The translations under genes and the position numbers were made by a program. This document shows positions 8,621-17,777 of a stretch of 64,000 nucleotides of DNA, one piece after another. The notes below the pieces were generated by a model, which saw only the letters and a list, made by a program, of their open reading frames with translations, had not been told where the DNA came from and did not search any database. The stretch comes from Hebobacterum sp964559435 (GTDB taxonomy: Bacteria; Armatimonadota; Hebobacteria; Hebobacterales; Hebobacteraceae): NCBI GenBank assembly GCA_964559435.1, contig CAZLHI010000002.1:119157-183156 (forward strand), in the 5' to 3' direction. Every line of letters begins with the position of its first letter. Position 1 is the stretch's first letter.

Positions 8621-9745
8621 TTACTCTTCGGATGGTGTGTCCTTCTTCGGCTTTCGCGGCGCTCCTGTTTTCTCCGCAGGGGAGAGGCTCACCCCCATCA
8701 TGGTCCACGAGAGGCTCCGTCCTTGGATTCCCAGCAGCTCCTCGACGGACGCCGGTGGGTCATTGTCTATGCGCTCCATGTAGGCCTGTAAAGCACCATA
8801 CAGTTGTTGCCGGCCGATGTTCAGCACGCCCATCTCGCCCCGCCATTTGTCCACCTCCCGGCTCCCCGTCGCCTCGGCCACCCGGGCAAGGCTCGCGTAG
8901 CTGTCCTCCATCGCGTTCATTCCCACGTTCACGGCAATGAACGTGTTCGGCCTTGCATTCCCGATCTGACGGGAAACTTCCAGGGCTTGGTTGAAGATTG
9001 CAGAGGCGGCCGCCAGATCGCCTTCGCTTTCCTTTATCCCGCCGAGCTTGATGACGTTCCGGACAACGTTCTGTCCCCGGATGAGCAGGTCCATCCAGTG
9101 CTCCATCTGGGCATATTGCCAGAGCTTGAGCGAAGTGGCCGGATCGGGATCTAGGTCGCCCGGGATGCCAAGACGGTACAGCGTCATGGCCGGCCGCTTC
9201 AGGCCCTCTTCCAGCCTGCTCAGGGCCATGTCGACACGGCCTGCGTCGAAGGCCACGCTGGCGGCCTGGATCAGCGGCAGCGAGTTGCCTCGGTCGAGGC
9301 GCGCGGCTTCGTCGAAGGATCGGATGGCAGGCTCGACTTTCTCAGCAGTGTTGTCTGGATCCATGTGCGCCAAGGCCGCCTCCGCCTGTGCTCGCAGCAG
9401 GTACAGCAGCGGATCGTTTCTCGTCCGCTCGATGGCTTCGTCGAGGGCATCTTTTGCCGTCTGGTACTTGCCGGCGGCGAGGCAGGCATAGGCGAGAGAT
9501 GTCCGGTAAGAGACGTTGCCGGGCGCCCCCGAGACGGCGGCCTCGAAGTGAGGTATGGCTGCGAGCCGGGCCTGTTGACGTGCCTGGAGGGAGCTGGTCT
9601 GCTGATCCCCTCGGAAGGGCGCGACAAGCTCAGTCCAACCCGATCGGAATTCGCGCTCGGCCGCACGCTCCGGCTCCGAGCACTCCTTGCTCACAGCCGC
9701 GCCGGTGGCGAGCAGCAGAATCGCGACGGTCACCAAGCTACGCAT
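8621..9745 (-). CDS. Exported TPR protein
   Basis: 374 aa. The N-terminus MRSLVTVAILLLATGAAVS is a cleavable signal peptide or short anchor. The body is helical with TPR-like repeats from about residue 65 to 260 (for example YRTSLAYACLAAGKYQTAKDALDEA). A less regular C-terminal part follows. It overlaps the 3' end of xseA by 8 nt, so the two are translated together, yet the product is exported and has no obvious link to DNA repair. The specific function is not recognisable. Confidence 0.8.
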   Translation of the reverse strand: MRSLVTVAILLLATGAAVSKECSEPERAAEREFRSGWTELVAPFRGDQQTSSLQARQQARLAAIPHFEAAVSGAPGNVSYRTSLAYACLAAGKYQTAKDALDEAIERTRNDPLLYLLRAQAEAALAHMDPDNTAEKVEPAIRSFDEAARLDRGNSLPLIQAASVAFDAGRVDMALSRLEEGLKRPAMTLYRLGIPGDLDPDPATSLKLWQYAQMEHWMDLLIRGQNVVRNVIKLGGIKESEGDLAAASAIFNQALEVSRQIGNARPNTFIAVNVGMNAMEDSYASLARVAEATGSREVDKWRGEMGVLNIGRQQLYGALQAYMERIDNDPPASVEELLGIQGRSLSWTMMGVSLSPAEKTGAPRKPKKDTPSEE

Positions 9746-10973
9746 GGTCCTTCCTCCGGGACGGCGGTTTTGTCCTCTTCACGAGGACGTCAGCTGACCC
9801 TTCCGCGAACACGACTTCTGCCAGGGTACCCACGCTCACCTGCCGAGCCGACCGAACGACGGACCCGTCGGGGAGGCGAGTTATGGAGTAGCCTCTGCCG
9901 AGGACAGCCTGCGGTCGCAGGGCGTGCAGCTTCTCCTGCGCCCGCACGCAGCGCTCCGACAGATTGCGCAGCCGCTCCGAGAGCGCTCCTCGCTGAGCAT
10001 TCACAGCATCGTCGAGGCGTTGGCGATACCCCGCGAGCAGGAGGCGCGGCTGAGAGAGAACCGGCCGCGCGCGCAGCAGTGCCAGCTCGCGGCGGAACCT
10101 GACGACAAGGCGACGCAGCCGCTCGGCCAGGCCTCGGCGGAACGTCTGCACGGTGCTCAGCAGCACATGTCGGTCGGGCGTCGCGGCGACGGCGGCCCCG
10201 GTGGGTGTGGGAGCTCGATGGTCGGCAACGAAGTCGGCGATCGTGACATCTGTCTCGTGGCCGACTCCTGTGACTACAGGCACAGGGGCTGCGGCTATCG
10301 CGCGCGCCACGGCCTCGGAGTTGAATCCAGACAGCTCTTCCAGGGACCCGCCGCCCCTGACCAGCAGAGCTACGTCGAGGCCCCGGATCGCGTTGAGCTG
10401 CTGCAGAGATCGGACAATACCGCGCGCGGCACTGGGACCGCTCACCGGGGTGGGAACGAGGATAACTTCGGCCGCCGGCCAGCGCAGGCGCAGGGTCGTC
10501 AGAACGTCGTGAAGCGCGGCCCCAACGGGCGAGGTCAGGACAGCTATTCTGCCGGGCAAACGAGGAAGCTCGCGCTTCCGATCGTCGTCGAAGAGGCCCT
10601 CCCCCGCGAGCTTGCGGCGGAGTCGCTCGAATGCCAGCAGCAGTGCGCCCACGCCGGCGCGGTCGAGCTGCCGCACGATAAGCTGATACTGCCCACGGGG
10701 CTCATAGATGGTGACGGCCCCGCGCGCGAGGACTTCGATACCATTCTCCGGGGCAAAGGTAAGAGCGGCGGCATCCTCCCGGAAGAGTGCGCAGCGAAGC
10801 TGTGAGAGCTCGTCCTTCAGCGTGAAGTACATGTGGCCGGAGCTGTGGCGCACGAAGTCGGCGATCTCCCCGCGCACGGCCACGTCCTGCAAAGTGGCGT
10901 CCTGGGCCAGCAGCGCTCTGAGGTAGCGCGTCAGCTGGTGGACAGTGAAAACATACGAATTGCGCCGCTGCAT
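9738..10973 (-). CDS. xseA: Exodeoxyribonuclease VII large subunit
   Basis: 411 aa, usual length. The N-terminal OB fold (VRGEIADFVRHSSGHMYFTL) is followed by the catalytic core with RGGGSLEELSGFN and the hallmark GVGHETDVTIADFVADHRAP. A helical region and the C-terminal LGRGYSIT segment follow. With XseB it degrades single-stranded DNA from both ends. It starts an xseA-TPR-xseB-dxs run. Confidence 0.97.
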   Translation of the reverse strand: MQRRNSYVFTVHQLTRYLRALLAQDATLQDVAVRGEIADFVRHSSGHMYFTLKDELSQLRCALFREDAAALTFAPENGIEVLARGAVTIYEPRGQYQLIVRQLDRAGVGALLLAFERLRRKLAGEGLFDDDRKRELPRLPGRIAVLTSPVGAALHDVLTTLRLRWPAAEVILVPTPVSGPSAARGIVRSLQQLNAIRGLDVALLVRGGGSLEELSGFNSEAVARAIAAAPVPVVTGVGHETDVTIADFVADHRAPTPTGAAVAATPDRHVLLSTVQTFRRGLAERLRRLVVRFRRELALLRARPVLSQPRLLLAGYRQRLDDAVNAQRGALSERLRNLSERCVRAQEKLHALRPQAVLGRGYSITRLPDGSVVRSARQVSVGTLAEVVFAEGSADVLVKRTKPPSRRKDHA

Positions 10974-11280
10974 GTTGCTCGTGAATCGCTACATCACTAT
11001 GGCGGTCATTGTGGAGCGACTGTGAGACTGGTCTGACAGGCGCCAGCGCTGGCCCCCCGTGCGCCAGTGTCCTGCGATCGGAGGCCACTTGTCGCCCCGA
11101 ACATGCGCCTCGACCAATCTATACTCCGTAGCCTACCTCCGCACCTGCGGTCCGAGTCACACACGCCTGCTGAGGGTCGAAGTCTCGCCACGGGCCGCCC
11201 ACCTTTGCAGTAGCGGACTGCCGGGGGTCCGTGCACAAGGCCACGTGTCTGCTGCCGGACGCTTACGAGGTATGCCCCGC
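10974..11280. other. Intergenic region between nusB and xseA
   Basis: About 300 bp. Weak open frames here lack recognisable protein features. A TATAGA-like box on the minus strand near 11120 has no good -35, so I do not call a promoter. Confidence 0.5.
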
Positions 11281-11715
11281 TCATGGCTGCGGCTGCTCTT
11301 CCGTCAGGTTCCTGACAACGTTGCCCAGGACGCCGTTGACAAAGCGTCCTGACTCGGCCGTGCTGTACTTCTTCGCCAGCTCCACCGCCTCGTCCACCGT
11401 CACGCTCGGCGGGATGTCGGGCAGGAAGAGAAGCTCGTAGATGGCCAGCCTGAGGATGTTCCGGTCCACGCTGGCCATTCGGCTGAGGGACCAGCCGCGG
11501 GAATACTTCTCAATCACTTCGTCGATGTGCTGGAGATTGGAGCCTGTGCCCAGTACTAGGTCTCGGGCGAACGCGAGAGTGTCTTCGGCGTACCGCTGGG
11601 GATCGGACACCGATGTCACTGCTTCCTGTGGCGAGGTGCGCCCGAGGTCAACTTGGTACAGAGCGCGGAGGGCAAGTTCGCGGCTGCTGCGGCGGCTGCT
11701 GATCCGGGATCCCAT
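11281..11715 (-). CDS. nusB: Transcription antitermination factor NusB
   Basis: 144 aa, all-helical NusB fold. RRSSRELALRALYQVDLG opens the RNA-binding part. Later come VDRNILRLAIYELLFL, PPSVTVDEAVELAKKYS and FVNGVLGNV, the signature C-terminal helices. It binds boxA RNA with NusE (S10) during rRNA antitermination. It starts directly behind the accC stop codon with no gap, so it is expressed with the accB-accC genes. Confidence 0.97.
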   Translation of the reverse strand: MGSRISSRRSSRELALRALYQVDLGRTSPQEAVTSVSDPQRYAEDTLAFARDLVLGTGSNLQHIDEVIEKYSRGWSLSRMASVDRNILRLAIYELLFLPDIPPSVTVDEAVELAKKYSTAESGRFVNGVLGNVVRNLTEEQPQP

Positions 11716-13065
11716 CTAGGTTAGACCCATCCGACGCAGGAGGAAGCTGGTGGCGACCTCGCCGCGCCGGAAGTAGGCGTTGGACATGACCTCAAGGTGG
11801 AAGGGGATTGTGGTCTTCAGCCCGTCTATCTCGAACTCCTGGAGTGCGCGCCGCGCGCGGGCAATGGCCTCGCGTCGGGTCGGGGCCCAGACGATGAGTT
11901 TGGCGAGGAGCGCGTCGTAGAACGGCGGAACCGTGTAGCCTGGGTAGAGGTGTGTATCGACTCGCACTCCCGTGCCGCCGGGGAGCATCAGCGACCGCAC
12001 GGTGCCGCTCGAGGCAAGGAAGCGGCTCTTGTGGTCCTCGGCGGTTATGCGGCACTCGATTGCGTGGCCGCGGAATCCGATGTCCCGCTGGCTCAGCCCC
12101 AGCTTGTGGCCGTAGGCAATTCGGATCTGCTCACGCACCAGGTCGCGCCCGGTCACCATTTCCGTTACAGGGTGCTCCACCTGAATGCGAGTGTTCATCT
12201 CCAGGAAGTAGAAGCGGCCTGCCTTGTCCACCATGAATTCGACCGTGCCAGCATTGGCGTAGTCGACCGCTTTGGCGACGCGGATCGCCGCCTCCCCCAT
12301 ATGATGACGCAGTCGCCGCCCCAGACTTGGGCAGGGCGATTCCTCCAGCAGTTTCTGATGCTTGCCGGTCTGAATCGAGCAATCACGCTCGCCGAGGTGG
12401 ACGATGTTCCCATGTTCGTCTGCCAGCACTTGGAATTCGACGTGCCGAGGCTCTTCCAGGTATTTCTCCAGGTATACGTCGCCGCGGCCAAAGGCCGCCT
12501 GCGCTTCGGTCTGGGCGAGGCCGAGATTCCGCACGAGGTCGTCCTCGTTCTGGCAGACTCGGATGCCTCTCCCCCCGCCTCCCATCGCCGCTTTTATCAG
12601 CATGGGATAGCCTAGCTGTGAGGCCGTCCGCAGCGCTTCCTGCTCGTCCCGCACAGGATTTTCGCTGCCCGGGATAACCGGAACGCCGGCTCTCCGGACG
12701 ATGCTGCGAGCGCCGGCCTTGTCCTGCATCTTGCGGATCGTGTCGGCACGGGGCCCGATGAGCTTTATGCCGCACGCATCACAGTTCTCGGCGAATGCGG
12801 CCACCTCCGACAGATTGCCATAGCCGGGGTGGATCGCGTCGGCGCCACTGTTGATGGCCGCCTGCATGATATTGGGAATGTTGAGGTAGCTGTCCTTGTT
12901 CGGAGGTGGCCCGATGCAGATCGCCTCATCGGCGAGCTGGATGTGGAGACACTCCTTATCGGCCAGCGAGTAGACAGTCACCGTGGGTATGCCGAGCTCG
13001 CGACAACTGCGGATGATGCGCACGGCAATCTCCCCACGGTTGGCGATCAAGACTTTCTTAAACAC
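11716..13065 (-). CDS. accC: Acetyl-CoA carboxylase biotin carboxylase subunit
   Basis: 449 aa from a GTG at 13065 that has GGAGG 5 nt upstream and opens with FKKVLIANRGEIAVRI, as the family does; an ATG nine codons upstream would add residues not seen in homologues. The ATP-grasp glycine loop GGGGRGIR, HPGYGNLSE and the active-site segment EMNTRIQVEHPVTEM are intact. It carboxylates biotin on AccB for fatty acid synthesis. The normal accB-accC order is interrupted by a pilin-like gene. Confidence 0.97.
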   Translation of the reverse strand: MFKKVLIANRGEIAVRIIRSCRELGIPTVTVYSLADKECLHIQLADEAICIGPPPNKDSYLNIPNIMQAAINSGADAIHPGYGNLSEVAAFAENCDACGIKLIGPRADTIRKMQDKAGARSIVRRAGVPVIPGSENPVRDEQEALRTASQLGYPMLIKAAMGGGGRGIRVCQNEDDLVRNLGLAQTEAQAAFGRGDVYLEKYLEEPRHVEFQVLADEHGNIVHLGERDCSIQTGKHQKLLEESPCPSLGRRLRHHMGEAAIRVAKAVDYANAGTVEFMVDKAGRFYFLEMNTRIQVEHPVTEMVTGRDLVREQIRIAYGHKLGLSQRDIGFRGHAIECRITAEDHKSRFLASSGTVRSLMLPGGTGVRVDTHLYPGYTVPPFYDALLAKLIVWAPTRREAIARARRALQEFEIDGLKTTIPFHLEVMSNAYFRRGEVATSFLLRRMGLT

Positions 13066-13142
13066 AAAGACCTCCGCATGGCCCGGGGGCAACGAGACAC
13101 ATCGGGGCTCCCAGCGAGCGGGTCAAACGACGGCCACTTGGC

Positions 13143-13529
13143 TCAGAAGCTCTCATGACCCGGATGGCGGCAGCTGACGTTCCCTGTGGCCGGGTCATAA
13201 TGGTAAGGTTCTCCCCCGGCCGGGCAGGCGAGGTCCACTCCCGCGTTGAGCCCCTCCAGAGAAGCGGGGTTGCCGCTGCCCGTGGCGGCGCGTATCCCGA
13301 TTGCCGCGCGAAGCTGGGCGAGGTCGTTGCGGCAGACAGCGTCCTGCGCGCGATCCTTGGTTCCCCCCAGTACCGTTGCCGCGTCTCCGCCTGACCCGGA
13401 GCCTCCAGTGCCGCCTGGCAATCCGTACATGGCCAGCAGTATGCCAATGATAACAAGCGCCAACAGCAGGCCTATGAGTGTGAAGAAGCCTCCCTGCGGG
13501 CTAGACCACTCCGATCGGTGTATCACCAT
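13143..13529 (-). CDS. Prepilin-like small membrane protein between accB and accC
   Basis: 128 aa. The ATG at 13529 lies inside the 3' end of accB and has GGAGG 6 nt upstream. A short leader ends in Gly-Gly, followed by FFTLIGLLLALVIIGILLA, which closely resembles the type IV prepilin cleavage and N-helix, except that the usual Glu at position +5 is Gly. The remainder is Gly-rich and then compact, with cysteines in DAVCRNDL, DLACPAG and VSCRHPG that could form disulfides. Likely a minor pseudopilin or an anchored protein derived from one. Confidence 0.65.
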   Translation of the reverse strand: MVIHRSEWSSPQGGFFTLIGLLLALVIIGILLAMYGLPGGTGGSGSGGDAATVLGGTKDRAQDAVCRNDLAQLRAAIGIRAATGSGNPASLEGLNAGVDLACPAGGEPYHYDPATGNVSCRHPGHESF

Positions 13530-13995
13530 CGCCTGCCTCCCCGGTGCGCTCGGACTCAATGACGAACAAGGTCTGGCCATACTCGACGGCGGAGCCGTCT
13601 TCGACCAGAAGCTGCGTCACTCGGCCGCTCACCGGCGCCCGCACCTCGTTTGGAACTTTCATCGCCTCGATGGCGGCCAGAAGCTGTCCCTCTTCGACGC
13701 GGTCGCCCACCCGCACCATCTCTCGGGGATCGAGCATGCCGCCGTTGTGGAATACACCGACGACCGGCGACACGACGGGGAGGCCCGTGCTCTCGAGCGG
13801 CTCTGGCTCCCCCTCCAGTTGCTCCCCTTCCGCTTGCGTGGGTTGGGCCTGGTTTGCCTCGCCAGAAGCGTTGACCTCGGCTCCCTCTTCTCCCCGCGTT
13901 ATGCTGACCTTGAAATCTGGAAGTTCGAGCGACAGATGTGTGACGCCGGACTCGCGCATCAGATCGATGAGCGCCTGCACTGGTTGCAGGTCCAT
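13501..13995 (-). CDS. accB: Biotin carboxyl carrier protein of acetyl-CoA carboxylase
   Basis: 164 aa. The C-terminal biotinyl domain carries AIEAMKVPNEV with the biotinylated Lys113; the usual form is EAMK-(ML)-N. Before it lies a flexible Glu/Gln/Pro linker (about residues 35-75), and the N-terminal helix LIDLMRESGVTHLSLELPDF is typical of AccB. It carries CO2 from AccC to the carboxyltransferase, whose genes are not in this window. Confidence 0.97.
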   Translation of the reverse strand: MDLQPVQALIDLMRESGVTHLSLELPDFKVSITRGEEGAEVNASGEANQAQPTQAEGEQLEGEPEPLESTGLPVVSPVVGVFHNGGMLDPREMVRVGDRVEEGQLLAAIEAMKVPNEVRAPVSGRVTQLLVEDGSAVEYGQTLFVIESERTGEAGDGDTPIGVV

Positions 13996-14026
13996 GCTAC
14001 AATCTCCCTTCCGCCTCTGACGGCGC

Positions 14027-14593
14027 CTAAGACGATACGCGCTGCACGTATTCGCCCGCCCGTGTGTCTACGCGAATCACATCACCCTCGTTGATGAACA
14101 GCGGGACGTTCACGACGGCCCCCGTCTCCAGGGTTGCCGGCTTGCTCCCTCCGGTGGCCGTGTCGCCGCGAAGACCGGGGTCTGTCTGGGTGACCGCCAG
14201 GTCGACGGTATTCGGGACTTCAACACCGAGCAGCTCGTTCTGGAACCTGATGACGGCGACCTCCGTGTCGGGCTTCAGGTAGCCTGCACCATCCCCGACT
14301 TTGTCGGAAGGAACTGTCATCTGGTCGAAGGTGTCCGTGTCCATGAACGTGTACTCATCGCCGGCACGATAGAGGAACTGCACCGGTCGGCGTTCGATCA
14401 TGGCCTGCTCCATTCGTTCGCCGGCCCGGAACGTCTTGTCTGTCACCGCTCCCGTGCGAAGGTTGCGCAGCTTCGTCCTCACGAACGCGCCGCCCTTTCC
14501 GGGCTTCACGTGTTGGAATCCGATGATAACGTAGAGCTCACCGTCCGTCTCAATGGTCAGCCCTGTCCGAAAATCAGCAGTGGAGATCGCCAA
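14027..14593 (-). CDS. efp: Translation elongation factor P
   Basis: 188 aa. It starts at TTG with GGAGG 8 nt upstream. The KOW-like domain I has the apical loop KPGKGGAF with Lys33, the residue that is modified in some lineages. Domain II and the C-terminal OB domain follow (DPGLRGDTATGG, GDVIRVDTRAGEYVQRV). EF-P rescues ribosomes stalled on polyproline. It is the first gene behind a strong promoter and precedes accB by 31 bp. Confidence 0.97.
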   Translation of the reverse strand: MAISTADFRTGLTIETDGELYVIIGFQHVKPGKGGAFVRTKLRNLRTGAVTDKTFRAGERMEQAMIERRPVQFLYRAGDEYTFMDTDTFDQMTVPSDKVGDGAGYLKPDTEVAVIRFQNELLGVEVPNTVDLAVTQTDPGLRGDTATGGSKPATLETGAVVNVPLFINEGDVIRVDTRAGEYVQRVSS

Positions 14594-14620
14594 TACTGAG
14601 TCCTCCTCTGTGTGTGGCCG

Positions 14621-14649
14621 ATTGTACGATTGAGCACAGCAAAAGTCAA
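14621..14649 (-). promoter_or_regulatory. Sigma70-type promoter of the efp-accB-accC-nusB operon
   Basis: Minus-strand TTGACT (14644-14649) and TACAAT (14621-14626) with a 17-bp spacer. The predicted start of transcription lies about 20 nt before the efp Shine-Dalgarno/TTG start. Confidence 0.75.
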
Positions 14650-14656
14650 GCGATGG

Positions 14657-15493
14657 CTACCACCATTGGGCGCGCGGCAGGAATAAGGGAACACGCGGGA
14701 ACAGTACGTCGAGAAGGTGCAGCGCTTCGCCGACATCTCGTGCGCTGACGGATATCATGTCCTGCCCATACAGCTCGCCGACCGGCTCTCGGGCGAACAA
14801 CAGCAGAGGGAGCGCCTCCGGGCGGACGGCGAGTTCGATGTCCGCGCTCTCCACGGTCGGACCGACGTTGACGCGGGGAGGCCTCAGCTCGAGGCACGCG
14901 GATTGTCGGCCGCTGACGACGTTGATAGTTCCCCGCCATTCTGAGAGCGAATCCGCCCTCAGACGCGAGCAGAGCGCAGGCCGCATCTCCGAGAGCAGCC
15001 CGGCCAGGTTGGTGACGGCCCCCATGAAGACACCCCCCTCGTCCATTTCTCTCTCGCAGCCGCGCGCCTCCGCCGCGGCGGCGGTGCCGCCGTCTTCCGG
15101 CGACAGGTAAACGGCAAGACAGAACTTTCCTCGCTCCAGCGCGCGGTTCTCGGCGTCGGCGATGAGGGCGTGAACGAGATCCTCGGCGCCGTCTTCGCGC
15201 GTCGTGCAGAGTTCCTGCAGCACTGCACCTCCGTCAAGGTCCATGGGCTGGTAGTCGGTGATCGCGTACGCGAGGGCCCTGCTGCTCGTCTCCGCAATGC
15301 GGCAGCAGTCCCGGTCATCGGTCAGCGAAGGGCCCGTCCAGCTCTGCCGTCTGAACTGGTTGCGCCAGGCATGCGGCGACAAACGTATGGGCCCGAAGAA
15401 GTCGGACACATAGTCGTTGAAGAGGCGACAGAGAACCTGCTCGTCACCCTCCCGGAAGCTCCGGATCCTGACGTCGCGAGTGTCCTCGCCCAT
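14657..15493 (-). CDS. GNAT-like acetyltransferase with C-terminal SCP2-like domain
   Basis: 278 aa from an ATG at 15493 with GAGGAG 8 nt upstream. The N-terminal half is a divergent GNAT: VRIRSFREGDEQVLCRLFNDYV at the start, and ALAYAITDYQ, but a clear acetyl-CoA loop is hard to see. The C-terminal 90 residues (WRGTINVVSG to FLPRAQWW) have the alternating pattern of the SCP2-like domain found in Eis-type acetyltransferases. It lies 5 bp behind a gene of the same architecture. Substrate unknown. Confidence 0.6.
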   Translation of the reverse strand: MGEDTRDVRIRSFREGDEQVLCRLFNDYVSDFFGPIRLSPHAWRNQFRRQSWTGPSLTDDRDCCRIAETSSRALAYAITDYQPMDLDGGAVLQELCTTREDGAEDLVHALIADAENRALERGKFCLAVYLSPEDGGTAAAAEARGCEREMDEGGVFMGAVTNLAGLLSEMRPALCSRLRADSLSEWRGTINVVSGRQSACLELRPPRVNVGPTVESADIELAVRPEALPLLLFAREPVGELYGQDMISVSARDVGEALHLLDVLFPRVPLFLPRAQWW

Positions 15494-15498
15494 GAGCG

Positions 15499-16191
15499 CT
15501 ACTCCTCGCTCACGGGCCGCGCGTGTGCGTCCGCCGAGCGACGCAGCAGATCGAGTACGCTCTGGTCGCCGGTCCACAGCACGAGCTTTGCTGCCAGTGC
15601 GTAGGAGAGACGGATCTCTCCCAGCCACAGCCGCAGGAGCGTCCTGTCCGACATATGGAGGGACAAGGCGACGGCCCGCGGCGCGCGAGAGAGCGCCGCG
15701 ACCTCGCTGCCCTCCGTCCTGAAGTAGATGGGCCCGGAAGCATCGAGGGTCAGCGCCAACGCCAGGCGTCGGGCCTGCAGGTCAACACTATGGCGGACAA
15801 GCGTTGAAAGGAACTTACGCGCGAGTGCCGCAGGATCGAGGATCTTGTAGGCGGGCCGGCGACGCCACACATCTACGAGCCCAAACCGGCGATAGAGGCG
15901 ATGGGCCACGATCCGTCTGCTGGTGTAGAGGGCGGCCGCATTGAGCCCCTCGTTCTGCATCTCTGCCAGCGCGCGGGCGAACACCTTGCTCGCCAGACCC
16001 TTTCGCCGATGGTTCTCCTCAGTCCCGACGCCCCCTATGCCGGCAATGTTGATGGTGGCTTCCTCTCCGAACTGGAGCTTCCGACGTGCATAGGACAGAT
16101 GGCTCGCGTCTTTCCCGCCTGCCTCCGCGTAGACCCGGAGCCACTTGCCAGAGCGTTTCACTTTCAGTTCCACCCGATCTCTCGAACTCAT
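15499..16191 (-). CDS. GNAT acetyltransferase with C-terminal SCP2-like domain
   Basis: 230 aa. The GNAT acetyl-CoA loop is clear: IGGVGTEENHRRKGLASKVF, then ALYTSRRIVAHRLYRRFGL as the last GNAT helix and strand. The C-terminal 90 residues (LALTLDASGPIYFRTEG onwards, with SDRTLLRLWLGEIRLSYALA) look like an SCP2-type domain. It forms a two-gene unit with the following GNAT-like gene; together they may be a duplicated pair. Substrate unknown. Confidence 0.7.
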   Translation of the reverse strand: MSSRDRVELKVKRSGKWLRVYAEAGGKDASHLSYARRKLQFGEEATINIAGIGGVGTEENHRRKGLASKVFARALAEMQNEGLNAAALYTSRRIVAHRLYRRFGLVDVWRRRPAYKILDPAALARKFLSTLVRHSVDLQARRLALALTLDASGPIYFRTEGSEVAALSRAPRAVALSLHMSDRTLLRLWLGEIRLSYALAAKLVLWTGDQSVLDLLRRSADAHARPVSEE

Positions 16192-16303
16192 GATCCTTCG
16201 CAGCCCTGGTGAGACTTCGGGGCCCGCTGCGCTCGGCCTGCCGCCACAGGGATATCTGAGGAAACACTACCGGGTGTGTTGTGCGGCCTCAGCGTGAAGC
16301 GTG

Positions 16304-17635
16304 TTAGAGATCGCCGAGGCCGCTCGGCCGCTCGGTCAGGTCCGCGTCGGCCGCCCCATCGTCTGCCTGCACGGTCTGGTCTTCCGCTGGCTGCGCGCCT
16401 GCGGCCCTGGCACAGCCGACAGCCACTCTACCGACAACCCCTTCCACGAGAGCCCCGAGGCAGGTGTCCGGGTAGAGGATCTCGTGATCCACTGGGAGGA
16501 CATCGCGGCCTTCGCTTTCTTCAGCGAAGTGCCCCTCCCATACCTGGGATCTATCCTCGACGTTCAGCAATTCGGCCTCGATCTCTAGGGTGGAGCGAAC
16601 AGGGGTTCCGTCGAGTCGAGCCGGGCCAGTTTCGGTGTTGGACATCTCGTGGACCGTAACCAAGAGGAGGTACTTTGCGTCACGACTGCGGGCGGCCTCG
16701 ACCGAATCGCCGATATCGGGCTTGTACATCAGATCATCACCTGCAATAGTGAAGCCGAGCGGAACGAGCCTTAGGTGGAGGTGCTTGGTGAAGTTCTTGC
16801 GCCATGGGTTCTCCCACCGCTTGCCATCGGGGCTCAGAATCCTGACAGCAATTGGGACGGCCGGCTCGAGGGGGCGCAGTCCCTCCGTCAGGTCGCGCTT
16901 GTGCCGGGGCGATGGCGGTGGGATCTCTACTTCTTCTGGCTCCTCGCCGCCCAGCGCCGCCAGCCGGTCTTCTCGGCTCGTGATTAAGGGATGTGTGCCA
17001 TAGATGTTGACGATCCACGGATGAACGTTGGGCTGTTCGCCCAGCTTGGCCAAGGCCGTGACTGCAAGCCGTGCGTCGTACCCGGCGGCCTCCGCATATC
17101 TGTAGCCGGCCAGGTCGGCCTCCTTCTCCAAGGCGCGGCTGTAATGGGTCAGATAGGCGGTCGCGCCGAGATCCGTCGCGGTGCGCCATATGGAGCTGGC
17201 CTCTCCGCCGATCAGGATATTGAGCAGCAGATGTCCCAGATTCGCCTCTTGATAGCGCTTGACATTTCTCTCATAGTGGTGAAGGTCGACGTGAGCCACC
17301 TCGTGCCCGAGCACAAAGGCGGCCTCGTCTTCACTCAGCTTCTCGTAATAGATGCGTGTTATGAAAACGAATCCGCCGGGCGCGGCGAAGGCGTTGTACG
17401 TCTCCCAGTCTTCGACAACCCAGAACCGCCAGGGGAGTTCCTGGCGTTCCACGACTCCGGACAAGCGCCCGCCTATCTCCTGGAGCGAGCGGTCCGCGGT
17501 CACCCGCAGAGGACGCAGCTCCGCCATCACGCTGCGCCCGGCCTTGATCTCCTCTTCGACGCTGATCGCCCACGCGACTGGAGAGATCGAGAGGCCGGCA
17601 AGTGCGAGCGCGAGAATGTGTCTGACAAGACGCAT
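16304..17635 (-). CDS. M48-family zinc metalloprotease, exported
   Basis: 443 aa from an ATG at 17635 with GAGAGGAG upstream. A signal peptide spans about residues 1-23. The catalytic helix is HEVAHVDLHH (H111, E112, H115) and the third zinc ligand is Glu172 in LEKEADLAGYRYAE, as in BepA/YcaL-like M48 peptidases. A C-terminal domain of about 170 residues is less conserved. Such enzymes act in the periplasm on envelope proteins. No TPR domain is present. Confidence 0.88.
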   Translation of the reverse strand: MRLVRHILALALAGLSISPVAWAISVEEEIKAGRSVMAELRPLRVTADRSLQEIGGRLSGVVERQELPWRFWVVEDWETYNAFAAPGGFVFITRIYYEKLSEDEAAFVLGHEVAHVDLHHYERNVKRYQEANLGHLLLNILIGGEASSIWRTATDLGATAYLTHYSRALEKEADLAGYRYAEAAGYDARLAVTALAKLGEQPNVHPWIVNIYGTHPLITSREDRLAALGGEEPEEVEIPPPSPRHKRDLTEGLRPLEPAVPIAVRILSPDGKRWENPWRKNFTKHLHLRLVPLGFTIAGDDLMYKPDIGDSVEAARSRDAKYLLLVTVHEMSNTETGPARLDGTPVRSTLEIEAELLNVEDRSQVWEGHFAEESEGRDVLPVDHEILYPDTCLGALVEGVVGRVAVGCARAAGAQPAEDQTVQADDGAADADLTERPSGLGDL

Positions 17636-17669
17636 TGGCTCCTCTCCGGCTGTATCCCAGGACTGAACC

Positions 17670-17699
17670 ATGGTATCGAGCCGCCTGCAACCGTGTCAA
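17670..17699 (-). promoter_or_regulatory. Candidate promoter of the M48 protease gene
   Basis: Minus-strand TTGACA (17694-17699) and TACCAT (17670-17675) with an 18-bp spacer, 35 bp upstream of the ATG at 17635. Confidence 0.5.
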
Positions 17700-17777
17700 G
17701 CCGGCCTTGCAGAGGAGGGTCCGCGGCTGCTACAGAATCGCCCATGAGAGGCGCGCGGATGGGGACAGCAGCGAACG

